Shown here: one piece after another, positions 1-6,751 of the stretch | Position numbering within the stretch: the first letter of the stretch is position 1 | Layout of the letters: the number at the start of each line of letters is the position of its first letter | NCBI GenBank assembly: GCA_937950105.1 | Contig: CALFEM010000560.1 | Coordinates: forward strand, 1-12,692 | DNA from: an uncultured Alphaproteobacteria bacterium | Lineage (GTDB): Bacteria; Pseudomonadota; Alphaproteobacteria; Rhizobiales; Hyphomicrobiaceae | Direction: 5' to 3' | Length of the DNA: 12,692 bases | Program-made: the position numbers and the translations under genes | Notes under the pieces: generated by a model | Seen by the model: only the letters and a program-made list of their open reading frames with translations | The model's database searches: none | Told to the model about the DNA's origin: nothing

Positions 1-426
1 ATGCGCTCCGCGCGCGGCGAGCGGCCGGGCGAGAGCGGCAAGACGTGGAGCCGCAGCGGCCAACCGGATCAGAGCTATCAGGGCTTCCGCCGCTACATGA
101 CCGGCGTGTTCTCGTATGCGGGAACGTACAGCCTCGCGCGCGAACTCATATCACTCCCCGACACGACCCGTCCCGAGATCGGCGACGTCGTCATCAAGGG
201 CGGATTTCCGGGGCACGCTGTGCTGGTGATCGATGCCGTCGACAACCCGTCGACGGGCGAGCGCCGCTTCCTGCTGGCGCAGAGCTACATGCCGGCGCAG
301 GACATCCACGTGCTGAAGAACCCTGCCGCCCACGACGGCTCACCCTGGTACGCCGCGCCGGTCTCGTGGCCGCTCGTCACGCCCGAATGGACCTTCCCCG
401 CCGGCAGTCTCAAGCGCTGGCCTTGA
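1..426 (+). CDS. DUF4846 domain protein, 3' end (5' end outside window)
   Basis: C-terminal 141 residues of a DUF4846 family protein. The recognisable core is GDVVIKGGFPGHAVLVIDAV at about residues 61-80, then a FLLAQSYMPAQ stretch, HVLKNP, a PWY and a terminal TPEWTFP...LKRW. This run of conserved blocks is the family signature as I know it. Whole members are roughly twice this length or more, so the ATG at base 1 is probably internal and the gene begins upstream. The gene stops with TGA at 424-426 and converges on the antiporter gene, leaving 27 bp between the two stops. The family's biochemical role is not established to my knowledge; the conserved GHA...LLAQS pattern looks enzyme-like, but no reaction should be assigned. 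Confidence 0.85.
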   Translation: MRSARGERPGESGKTWSRSGQPDQSYQGFRRYMTGVFSYAGTYSLARELISLPDTTRPEIGDVVIKGGFPGHAVLVIDAVDNPSTGERRFLLAQSYMPAQDIHVLKNPAAHDGSPWYAAPVSWPLVTPEWTFPAGSLKRWP

Positions 427-453
427 ACGCGAAGCGAACCCGGCGCCACCCCG

Positions 454-1554
454 TTACGGCGCGAACACGAGAAACACGAACGTCACGAACAGCACGAGGT
501 GAACGAAGCCCGGCAGGATGTTGGTGCGCCCCGAAGCGAAGGTGGCGAGGCTGACGCCGAAGGTCAGCACCACCAGCACCATGTCGCGCGGTTCGAGACC
601 GAGCGCCAGCGGCTGGCCGAGATAGATCGACAGCGCGCCGACGGCGGGAATCGTCATGCCGATGGAGGCGAGCGACGAGCCGAGCGCGAGATTGAGGCTC
701 TTCTGCAATTCGTTGCGGCGCGCGGACTTGAGCGCCGCGATCGACTCCGGCATCAGCACCAGCATGGCGACGAACAGGCCCACAGCGGCGAACGGCGCGC
801 CGAGCGCGGCGACCAGTTGCGTGATCGGCTTGCCGAGCAGCTTGGCGAGCAGCACGACGGCGGTGAGCGCGACCATCAGCATCAGGGCGCTGTAGACGGC
901 CTCACGGCTCGATGGCTCATGGTCGATTTCGGCGGCAGCCTCGCTCGCGACGGGCCCCGGCAGGAAGTAGTCGCGATGGCGCACCGTCTGCACGTAGAGA
1001 AACACGGCGTACAGCACCAGCGTCGCGATGCTCACGTAGACGAGCTGCTTGCTCGAATAGTAGGGCCCGTATTCGCTCACCGTGAAGGCCGGCAGGATCA
1101 GCGTCAGCGTCGCCAGCGGCATCAGCACGACGAGGTATGAGATGGCGCCGGTCACTCGGAAGCCTGGTTCCCCGTAGCGGAAGCCGCCGACGACGATACA
1201 GAGGCCGACGAGACCGTTGCACACGATCATCAAGACGGAGAGCACCGTATCGCGCGTCAGCGTGGCGCTGCCCTCGCCCGCCAGCATGATCGACAGGATG
1301 AGCGCGACCTCGATGACCGTCACGGCGACCGTGAGCACCAGCGTTCCGAACGGTTCACCGACGCGGTGGGCGATGACCTCGGCATGATGCACGGACGAGA
1401 AAACCGCCAGCACCAGCACGAGGGTCGCGGCGATCGAAAGTCCGGCAGCAAGATCGGGAGACAGAGAGCCTTGGGCTAACAGCGCGACAACGGCGAAGGC
1501 CAGCGATGCGATCGGCCCGACACGGTCGAGCAGTCCATCGATCATCCTCGCCAT
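454..1554 (-). CDS. chaA: Calcium/sodium:proton antiporter, ChaA-type (CaCA family)
   Basis: Inner-membrane cation/proton antiporter of 366 residues, the same size as E. coli ChaA. It is expected to export Ca2+ or Na+ in exchange for H+. Most of the chain is hydrophobic, with about ten or eleven membrane segments. The two inverted alpha-repeat motifs of the CaCA superfamily are visible: residues 55-90 (HHAEVIAHRVGEPFG followed by TVIEV, with E67 and E82) and residues 269-303 (PES, E270, then NLALGSSLASIGMTIP). A hydrophilic loop at about 192-218 separates the halves. The ATG at 1554 is preceded by GGAGG (complement of 1559-1563) with a 4-nt spacer, which supports the start. The gene follows the aminotransferase by 141 bp and may have its own promoter there. 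The family is clear; the preferred ion (Ca2+, Na+ or K+) is not readable. Confidence 0.92.
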   Translation of the reverse strand: MARMIDGLLDRVGPIASLAFAVVALLAQGSLSPDLAAGLSIAATLVLVLAVFSSVHHAEVIAHRVGEPFGTLVLTVAVTVIEVALILSIMLAGEGSATLTRDTVLSVLMIVCNGLVGLCIVVGGFRYGEPGFRVTGAISYLVVLMPLATLTLILPAFTVSEYGPYYSSKQLVYVSIATLVLYAVFLYVQTVRHRDYFLPGPVASEAAAEIDHEPSSREAVYSALMLMVALTAVVLLAKLLGKPITQLVAALGAPFAAVGLFVAMLVLMPESIAALKSARRNELQKSLNLALGSSLASIGMTIPAVGALSIYLGQPLALGLEPRDMVLVVLTFGVSLATFASGRTNILPGFVHLVLFVTFVFLVFAP

Positions 1555-1558
1555 TCAG

Positions 1559-1563
1559 CCTCC
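1559..1563 (-). promoter_or_regulatory. Shine-Dalgarno of the chaA gene
   Basis: GGAGG on the minus strand, 4 nt before the ATG at 1554. It is a full anti-SD match and fixes the antiporter start. Confidence 0.65.
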
Positions 1564-1695
1564 AGGGACGCGCGTCACCCGTCCGGAACGTAGCATTGCA
1601 ACGGCTCCCTGCACCACGCAAATTCCGACGCCCGCCTGAGTGACGAGCCCCGAAACCGTGCAGGTCAGACCGCTGCGGAGAGCATGGCTGCCCGC

Positions 1696-2802
1696 TCAGG
1701 CGCGCGCGTCACGGACCGCAGAGGAGAGTGCCTCGGCGAACAGGTCGAGCCAGTCGTCGCCGCCGCAGCTGACGCGGATGCAGCGATTGAGCGGCGCCAC
1801 GCCCGGCATGCGGATGAACACCTGCCGCGCCAGCACACCATCGAGAACGCGTTTCGCGTGGGCGCCGTCGCCGCCGCAGTCGATGGCGACGAAGTTGGTC
1901 GCCGATGGCAGTGGTGCGAGACCGTTGGCGCGCGCGATCGCCGAGATGCGATCGCGGGCGCGCGCGATCTTTCCGACAGCCTCGGCGGGCCAGGCCTGAT
2001 CGGCGAGCGCCGCCCGTGCGCCGAGTTGGCTGGTGCGCGACATTCCGTAGTGGTTGCGCACCTTTTCGAACGCGCGGATCAGGCTTGCCGGACCGAAGCA
2101 GAAGCCGACGCGGGCGCCCGCAAGCCCGTACGCTTTCGAGAACGTCCGGTAGCGCAGCACGTTCTGACGATCGAGATCGATGGCCGGCAAGGTGCCCGGA
2201 GGCGCCGTGTCGCCATAGGCTTCGTCGAGGATCAGCAGCATGTCGGCGGGCACGGCCTCGATCAGCCGCTGGACCTCGTCCGCCGGCCACCACGAGCCCA
2301 TCGGATTGTCCGGGTTGGAGACGTAGAGCACGCGCGCCTTCTCGCGCTTGGCGGTGTCGAGCAACGCCGCGAGATCCTCGCGGTCGTCGCGATAAGGCAC
2401 GCGCACGAGGCGTCCGCCGTGCATGGCGACGTGGAAGTTGAAGGTCGGATAGGCGCCGTCCGACGTGACCACGGTTGCGCCGAGCGGCAGCACGAGCTGC
2501 AGCGTGTTGCCGAGCAGGCCGTCGATGCCTTCGCCGATGACGACGTTGTCGATGCCGACGCCGATGTGCCGCGCCACGGCCGCGCGCAGGTCATGGCTCT
2601 CGGGATCGGCATACATCCACGCGCCCGCCGCCGCCTCTCGCATCACCTCGATGGCCTTCGGCGACGGACCGAACGTGCTCTCGTTGGCGCCGAGGCGCGC
2701 GCGGAACGCCTTGCCGGACGCCCGCTGCAGCGCTTCCGGCCCGGTGAACGGCACGGTCGTGGGCAGAGCCGCGATGAAATCCTTGACCAGCGGGTGTGAC
2801 AT
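1696..2802 (-). CDS. PLP-dependent aminotransferase, class I/II (HisC-like fold)
   Basis: Cytosolic fold-type I aminotransferase of 368 residues, close to the 350-370 usual for histidinol-phosphate aminotransferases. Visible motifs: LGANES near residue 40; Y65 and the DPES segment; SNPDNPMGS with N163; ILDEAYGD with D193 and Y196; FSKAYGLAGARVGF with the Schiff-base lysine K223 and the phosphate-binding R231; and CIRVSCG with R343 for the substrate carboxylate. All catalytic positions are intact. HisC is the closest well-known name. However, no his gene is nearby, and alphaproteobacteria often carry HisC paralogues acting on aromatic or other amino acids, so the substrate is open. The start is supported by GAGGAAGGA about 9 nt before the ATG. 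The gene lies 217 bp downstream of the DUF1489 gene and 141 bp upstream of the antiporter. Confidence 0.9.
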   Translation of the reverse strand: MSHPLVKDFIAALPTTVPFTGPEALQRASGKAFRARLGANESTFGPSPKAIEVMREAAAGAWMYADPESHDLRAAVARHIGVGIDNVVIGEGIDGLLGNTLQLVLPLGATVVTSDGAYPTFNFHVAMHGGRLVRVPYRDDREDLAALLDTAKREKARVLYVSNPDNPMGSWWPADEVQRLIEAVPADMLLILDEAYGDTAPPGTLPAIDLDRQNVLRYRTFSKAYGLAGARVGFCFGPASLIRAFEKVRNHYGMSRTSQLGARAALADQAWPAEAVGKIARARDRISAIARANGLAPLPSATNFVAIDCGGDGAHAKRVLDGVLARQVFIRMPGVAPLNRCIRVSCGGDDWLDLFAEALSSAVRDARA

Positions 2803-3019
2803 GATCGGGCGTCCTTCCTCGAACGGCAGCCTTCTTTGAAATGGGCTGCTCCGGCGAGGCGGACTTGACCAGATCGCTCCCGCCTCCGCAAGAACCGCTG
2901 GTCTGGTGTTCCGCGAGGCTGGTGGTGCTCCGTTTCAGACATCCGCCTCCCGTGCGGAAGCCGCCGAGGCGCAGATTCGGCACCATGCCGCAACCGGGAC
3001 CGGGCGCAGTGACGCCGGG

Positions 3020-3460
3020 CTAGATCAGGCCGAGTTCGGCGAGTTCGCGGCGCATGCGCTCGGGCATCTGCGCAAGGCCCCTGGTGCAGCGTCCGCCAAG
3101 GTCTGCAGGCGCATCGTCTGCGCTCAGGTAGCGCCAGCCCTGGAAGGCGCGCCGTGGTGTCGGCCGCACCGCCACCAGCGGATCGTCCAGCTCGATGTTG
3201 CAGCAGGCGGCACCATTGTCGCGCACGCCCTCCGACAGGCCGACGATGCGCTGGCGCACCTGGATGACGCCCTTGATGACCCAGTAGAGCGAGCCGCCGT
3301 CGAGCAGTTCCTCGACCCGTTTCGGCGTCTGGAAGGTCGCGTGGACGATGCGGGCGGTCTTGTCCTTGCGGCGACGCTCGGCGAGTCGCGCCGTCTGCCA
3401 TGCCGCCAGATCCTCGACAGAGGCAGCGCCGACACAGAGTTTCACCAGATGCAGCGTCAT
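3020..3460 (-). CDS. DUF1489 family protein
   Basis: A 146-residue soluble protein matching the alphaproteobacterial DUF1489 family in length and pattern. It begins MTLHLVKLCVG, followed by a WQ...R segment. The middle carries HATFQTPKR and a SLYWVIKG.IQVRQRI block at about residues 57-72, and a late FQGWRYL segment precedes a short acidic/basic tail. There is no signal peptide or membrane segment. No function is known to me for the family. The ATG at 3460 has only a weak ribosome site, but the N-terminus agrees with the family. It starts 33 bp after the stop of the 148-aa secreted protein gene on the same strand, so the two are probably co-transcribed. Confidence 0.88.
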   Translation of the reverse strand: MTLHLVKLCVGAASVEDLAAWQTARLAERRRKDKTARIVHATFQTPKRVEELLDGGSLYWVIKGVIQVRQRIVGLSEGVRDNGAACCNIELDDPLVAVRPTPRRAFQGWRYLSADDAPADLGGRCTRGLAQMPERMRRELAELGLI

Positions 3461-3493
3461 TGATCGTCGCCCGCTATCCCCAGCACCTGAACC

Positions 3494-3940
3494 TCAATTG
3501 GCCGGCCGGCAGAGCCCCGTGTACTGCGCGAAGATCGGCTGACCGAGCAGGCCGAGATGGCGCGAGTGCACCGCCGGATACGCCCCCGTCGCGGGATCGC
3601 GATCATAGATCGTCGTCAGGTTCAGAAACCCCTCCGGCACCACCTCGAGGAAATGATTGGCATTGAGCGCACGGATCACCCGAAGAGTCGCGCTCGGAGC
3701 ATCTGAACTCGCGGTGCGCAGACGGGCGCTCTGCTGCTCGAGATCGATGTCGACGATCGAGAACCGCAACGGCAGGGGGGCCCGCGAGACGAACGTGCCC
3801 CCTACGTACGACGACGACGTGCCGCCCTCGAACTCGCAGGCGATCGCCGTCTCGATGCCCTCGGCACGGACGGACGCCGTGGGTAGCGAAAGGCCCGTAA
3901 CCGCCGCCAGCATCGCTGCGAGCAAGAAAAACGCGCGCAT
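3494..3940 (-). CDS. Small secreted protein, conserved in alphaproteobacteria
   Basis: A 148-residue exported protein of unknown function. Residues 1-26 form a signal peptide: R2, then a hydrophobic core, then an Ala-x-Ala-like end (SVRA) before E27. The mature part has exactly two cysteines, C35 and C144, which could form one disulphide joining the ends. A well-preserved central stretch (ALNANHFLEVVPEGFLNLTT at about 91-110, then YDRDP.TG.YPAVHSRH) resembles a small conserved periplasmic family that I recall from Hyphomicrobiales. An ATG lies 21 bp further upstream (3961), but the one at 3940 is preferred: GGGAGGG sits 3 nt before it and the signal peptide starts there. It is the first gene of the leftward block and is divergent from the DUF2865 gene. 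Confidence 0.8.
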   Translation of the reverse strand: MRAFFLLAAMLAAVTGLSLPTASVRAEGIETAIACEFEGGTSSSYVGGTFVSRAPLPLRFSIVDIDLEQQSARLRTASSDAPSATLRVIRALNANHFLEVVPEGFLNLTTIYDRDPATGAYPAVHSRHLGLLGQPIFAQYTGLCRPAN

Positions 3941-4200
3941 TGTCCCTCCCGTCCGTCCCAAGCGTTCCGGCGCCGATCTTCAGCCTTGCCGGAGCGCGGC
4001 GCAACCCCGCGATTGCCGCCAACATGCGGCCCCTGCGCCAGCCCGTCCACGACCTGCGTCGAATGGCGGCCCGGCCGGTCGAGCGAGCCTGTGGATTGCC
4101 TTGATTGCTCCTCATTGACCCCCTACCGCTTTGCCTTAAACGTCTGTGTGAACCGGGATCGCATCACCGTGCCCGGGCGGACACGCAACCTACGGTACAG
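3941..4200. other. Divergent intergenic region between two secreted-protein genes
   Basis: These 260 bp must hold the promoters for both the leftward 148-aa gene and the rightward DUF2865 gene. I see no convincing coding frame or RNA gene here. The only promoter-like string for the rightward gene is TTGACC at 4115-4120, with a 17-nt spacer to AAACGT at 4138-4143. The second box is a poor match to TATAAT, so it is a weak candidate. Bases around 4100-4150 look less GC-rich than the surroundings, as expected near a promoter. Confidence 0.4.
3944..3950 (-). promoter_or_regulatory. Shine-Dalgarno deciding the start of the 148-aa secreted protein
   Basis: GGGAGGG on the minus strand, 3 nt before the ATG at 3940 (core GGAGG at spacing 4). 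It selects this ATG over the in-frame ATG at 3961, which would put seven hydrophilic residues ahead of the signal peptide. Confidence 0.65.
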
Positions 4201-5364
4201 ATGACGACCAACGCCCAACGCTCGAGCTTGCCGCTGCGTATGTCCGCCGCGGCCCTTGCCGGCGTGGTGGCGTGCCTTGCCGCGGCGGCTCTTCTCTTGC
4301 CCGGCGCCCCGGTTGCGAACGCGCAAGGGTTCTCCTGGCCCTGGGAGACGGAGAAGCCGCGCCCGGCGCCACCGCGCGATGCCGCGCCACGCGAGCCCAT
4401 CCCCCGCGAGCCGATCCCGCGCGATACCCTGCGCGCGCCGCCGCCGCGCACCGCACCCGCTCCCGCGACGGCGGGCAACGGCTGGGAGCCCGAGAAGTCG
4501 TCGATCTGCCTGAGGCTCGAACAGCGCCTCGTGCAGGAATCCCAGCGCGGCACGCAGAGCCAGAGCGTGCTGCCGCGCATCGAGAACGATATCCGCCAGA
4601 ACCAGGCGAACGTGCGCACGCTTCAGACCAAGCTCGATCGCGCCGACTGCTACGAGTGGTTCCTGTTCACCAAGCAGCTGCGCAACTCGCGCGAGTGCCG
4701 TGCCCTCGTCAACGAGGTCGAGGACGCCAAGCGCCGCCTCGCCGAACTCGAGGCCGAGAAGCAGGAGGTGGTCGGGTCCAGCGGCCGCACCTACCAGGAC
4801 GAGATCGTGCGCGAGCTTGCCCGCAACAATTGCGGCGCGAGCTACACGCAGGAGGCGCGGCGTCGCGAGGGCAGCAGCTCGCAGAGCTTCTGGCAGGACG
4901 AGGACAGCGGCAGCGGCGGCATGGGCAACCGCTTCAACTCGGTGCCGTTCGCGACCTACCGCACGGTGTGCGTGCGGCTCTGCGACGGCTACTACTTCCC
5001 GATCAGCTTCTCGACGCTGCCGAACCACTTCCAGCGCGATGCCGAGGCGTGCCAGTCGAAGTGCGCGGCACCGGCGCAGCTCTACTATTACCAGAACCCC
5101 GGCGGCGCCGTGGACCAGATGCAGGCATTCGAATCGAACGAGAAGTACACCAAGCTGCGCACCGCGTTCCTGTACCGCAAGGAGTTCGTCTCCGGCTGCT
5201 CATGCAAGCAGACCGAATACGTTCCGCAAACGCCGGCCCCCGGTGGGACGATCCGTCAGGGCGATGCATCGGGCGGCGCCGCTTCAAGCGGTGCAACGGG
5301 TAGCACCGACGCCAGGCGCGGCCCCCAAATCGGCGAAGCCTTCGATCCCTGGCGTCCGCGCTGA
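4201..5364 (+). CDS. DUF2865 domain protein, secreted, coiled-coil and cysteine-rich
   Basis: A 387-residue exported protein of the alphaproteobacterial DUF2865 family, function unknown. Residues 1-41 are a signal peptide (R13, a long Ala/Leu core, ANA before Q42). Residues 50-90 are a Pro/Arg linker with the repeat PREPI-PREPI-PRDT. Residues about 100-208 are charged and helical, probably coiled coil. Residues 243-335 hold the conserved core, with TVCVRLCDGYYFPISFST, then C284-x3-C288 and a final C333-x-C335. The mature chain has ten cysteines (103, 150, 166, 211, 257, 261, 284, 288, 333, 335), suited to five disulphides in the periplasm. The C-terminal 45 residues are low-complexity Gly/Ser/Ala. 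The reading frame is open upstream to a TTG at 4105, but 4201 is the first ATG and begins the signal peptide. Its ribosome site is weak. Confidence 0.85.
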   Translation: MTTNAQRSSLPLRMSAAALAGVVACLAAAALLLPGAPVANAQGFSWPWETEKPRPAPPRDAAPREPIPREPIPRDTLRAPPPRTAPAPATAGNGWEPEKSSICLRLEQRLVQESQRGTQSQSVLPRIENDIRQNQANVRTLQTKLDRADCYEWFLFTKQLRNSRECRALVNEVEDAKRRLAELEAEKQEVVGSSGRTYQDEIVRELARNNCGASYTQEARRREGSSSQSFWQDEDSGSGGMGNRFNSVPFATYRTVCVRLCDGYYFPISFSTLPNHFQRDAEACQSKCAAPAQLYYYQNPGGAVDQMQAFESNEKYTKLRTAFLYRKEFVSGCSCKQTEYVPQTPAPGGTIRQGDASGGAASSGATGSTDARRGPQIGEAFDPWRPR

Positions 5365-5381
5365 GGTCTTGCAGCCGCCCC

Positions 5382-6749
5382 CTATACTGAAGACTTGAGC
5401 CGCGCCAGCGCTCGCTCGCGCCCGATGAACGGCAACAGGTGCTTCAGCTCCGGCCCCGCCTCGCGCCCGGTCAGTGCCAACCGCAGTGGATGAAACAGCG
5501 CGCGTCCCTTCGCTCCCGTCGCCTGCTTCACCGCGTTGGTCCACGCGCCCCAGGTCGTCTCGTCCCAGGGCTCCGCCGGCAGGAGGGTGGCAGCCGTGGC
5601 GACGAGGCCCGCATCCTCGATCACGGGTGAAATTGTGCCGGTGGCGATGTCCCACCAGGCGCGCGCGTCGGCGAGCGTCTCGACGTTGCCGCGCACCGCG
5701 TCCCAGAACGCCTCGCCGCCGCCGACGCCGAGCGCTGCGAGCCGCTGCGCGATCGGCGCATATCCCGTGCGATGCAGCAGCCGCGCGTTGAGCTGATTCA
5801 ACTCGGCGACATCGAACCGGCCGGGTGCCAGCGAGATCTTGTCGAACGAGAATTGCGCCGCGAGTGACGCGAGATCGGAATGCGCCTCGATGGCGTCCGA
5901 CGTGCCGACGAGGGCCGCGTGCGAGAGAACCGCCATCGGCTCGAGCCCGGTCTCACGCAATCCCTCGATCGACAGCGCGCCGAGACGCTTCGACAGCGCC
6001 TGCCCCTGCGCATCGACCAGTAGCGAATGGTGCGCGAACACCGGCGGCACCGCGCCCAGCGCCTCGAACAGCGCGATCTGCACGCCCGTATTGGTGAGGT
6101 GGTCGCCGCCGCGTATGACGTGTGTGATGCCGAGCTCGATGTCGTCGACGACGCTGGTGAACGTGTAGAGGTAGCTGCCGTCGGCGCGGATCAGCACGGG
6201 ATCGGAGAGCGAGCCGAGATCGACCGTCTGGTCGCCGCGGATGGCATCGTTCCAGGACACCAGCGTCGGCAGCGGCACGATGCCGTCACTGCCCTCGGTA
6301 TTCGGCAATCGGAAGCGCCAGTAGGGCGAGCGGCCTTCACCTTCGAGGCGCGCGCGCTCCTCCGCGCTCATGCGCAACGAGGCACGATCGTAGATCGGCG
6401 GCGCGCCGCGCGCCATTTGCCGTTTGCGCCGCCGCTCCAACTCGTCCTCGCTCTCGTAACAAGGGTAGAGCAGGCCGGCGGCCTTCAGCTTGTCGGCGGC
6501 GGCATCGTAGCGCGCGATACGATCCGACTGGCGCACCTGCCACGAGATGTCGAAGCCGAGCCACGCGAGATCGCGCCGGATCCCCTCGGCGAACTCTTCC
6601 GTCGAGCGTTCCCGGTCGGTGTCGTCGAGGCGCAGCAGGAAGCGCCCGTCGCTCTTCAGCGCGAAGAGATAGTTCAGGACCGCGGTGCGGATATTGCCGA
6701 TGTGCAGCCGGCCCGTGGGGCTCGGCGCGAAGCGAACGATAGTGCTCAT
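5382..6749 (-). CDS. gltX: Glutamate--tRNA ligase, second alphaproteobacterial type
   Basis: Class I aminoacyl-tRNA synthetase of 455 residues that charges tRNA with glutamate in the cytosol. The N-terminus (MSTIVRFAPSPTGRLHIGN) carries the HIGH-type motif at 16-19. The Rossmann-fold residues LRLDDTD (39-45) and GGDHLTN (214-220) are present. The KMSKS-type loop reads ALSKR at 251-255, without the usual lysine at the first position. Only one cysteine (C97) lies in the insertion that carries a four-ligand zinc site in E. coli GluRS, so the zinc site is absent. These traits suit the second GluRS found in many alphaproteobacteria, which in some bacteria charges tRNA-Gln for the amidotransferase route; here that is inference. 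The ATG at 6749 lies 2 nt after the nadE stop, with a GGGGAGG inside the nadE 3' end. The frame stays open upstream through nadE, but homology begins at this ATG. Confidence 0.93.
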   Translation of the reverse strand: MSTIVRFAPSPTGRLHIGNIRTAVLNYLFALKSDGRFLLRLDDTDRERSTEEFAEGIRRDLAWLGFDISWQVRQSDRIARYDAAADKLKAAGLLYPCYESEDELERRRKRQMARGAPPIYDRASLRMSAEERARLEGEGRSPYWRFRLPNTEGSDGIVPLPTLVSWNDAIRGDQTVDLGSLSDPVLIRADGSYLYTFTSVVDDIELGITHVIRGGDHLTNTGVQIALFEALGAVPPVFAHHSLLVDAQGQALSKRLGALSIEGLRETGLEPMAVLSHAALVGTSDAIEAHSDLASLAAQFSFDKISLAPGRFDVAELNQLNARLLHRTGYAPIAQRLAALGVGGGEAFWDAVRGNVETLADARAWWDIATGTISPVIEDAGLVATAATLLPAEPWDETTWGAWTNAVKQATGAKGRALFHPLRLALTGREAGPELKHLLPFIGRERALARLKSSV

Positions 6750-6751
6750 GC

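Noticed and set aside
454..1554. The antiporter as a specific Ca2+ exporter
   Set aside because: The CaCA motifs are clear, but ChaA-type proteins move Ca2+, Na+ or K+, and no residue visible here settles the ion.
1684..2799. A 371-codon open frame on the plus strand opposite the aminotransferase gene
   Set aside because: It mirrors the aminotransferase gene almost exactly, is rich in Arg, Ala, His and Asp, and has no recognisable domain. This is the usual antisense shadow in GC-rich DNA.
2803..3019. 217-bp gap before the aminotransferase as a possible small gene or attenuator
   Set aside because: A minus-strand frame from 2986 runs out of phase into the aminotransferase gene with no family pattern. 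The only hairpin (2826-2831 with 2844-2849) is 6 bp with no T tract.
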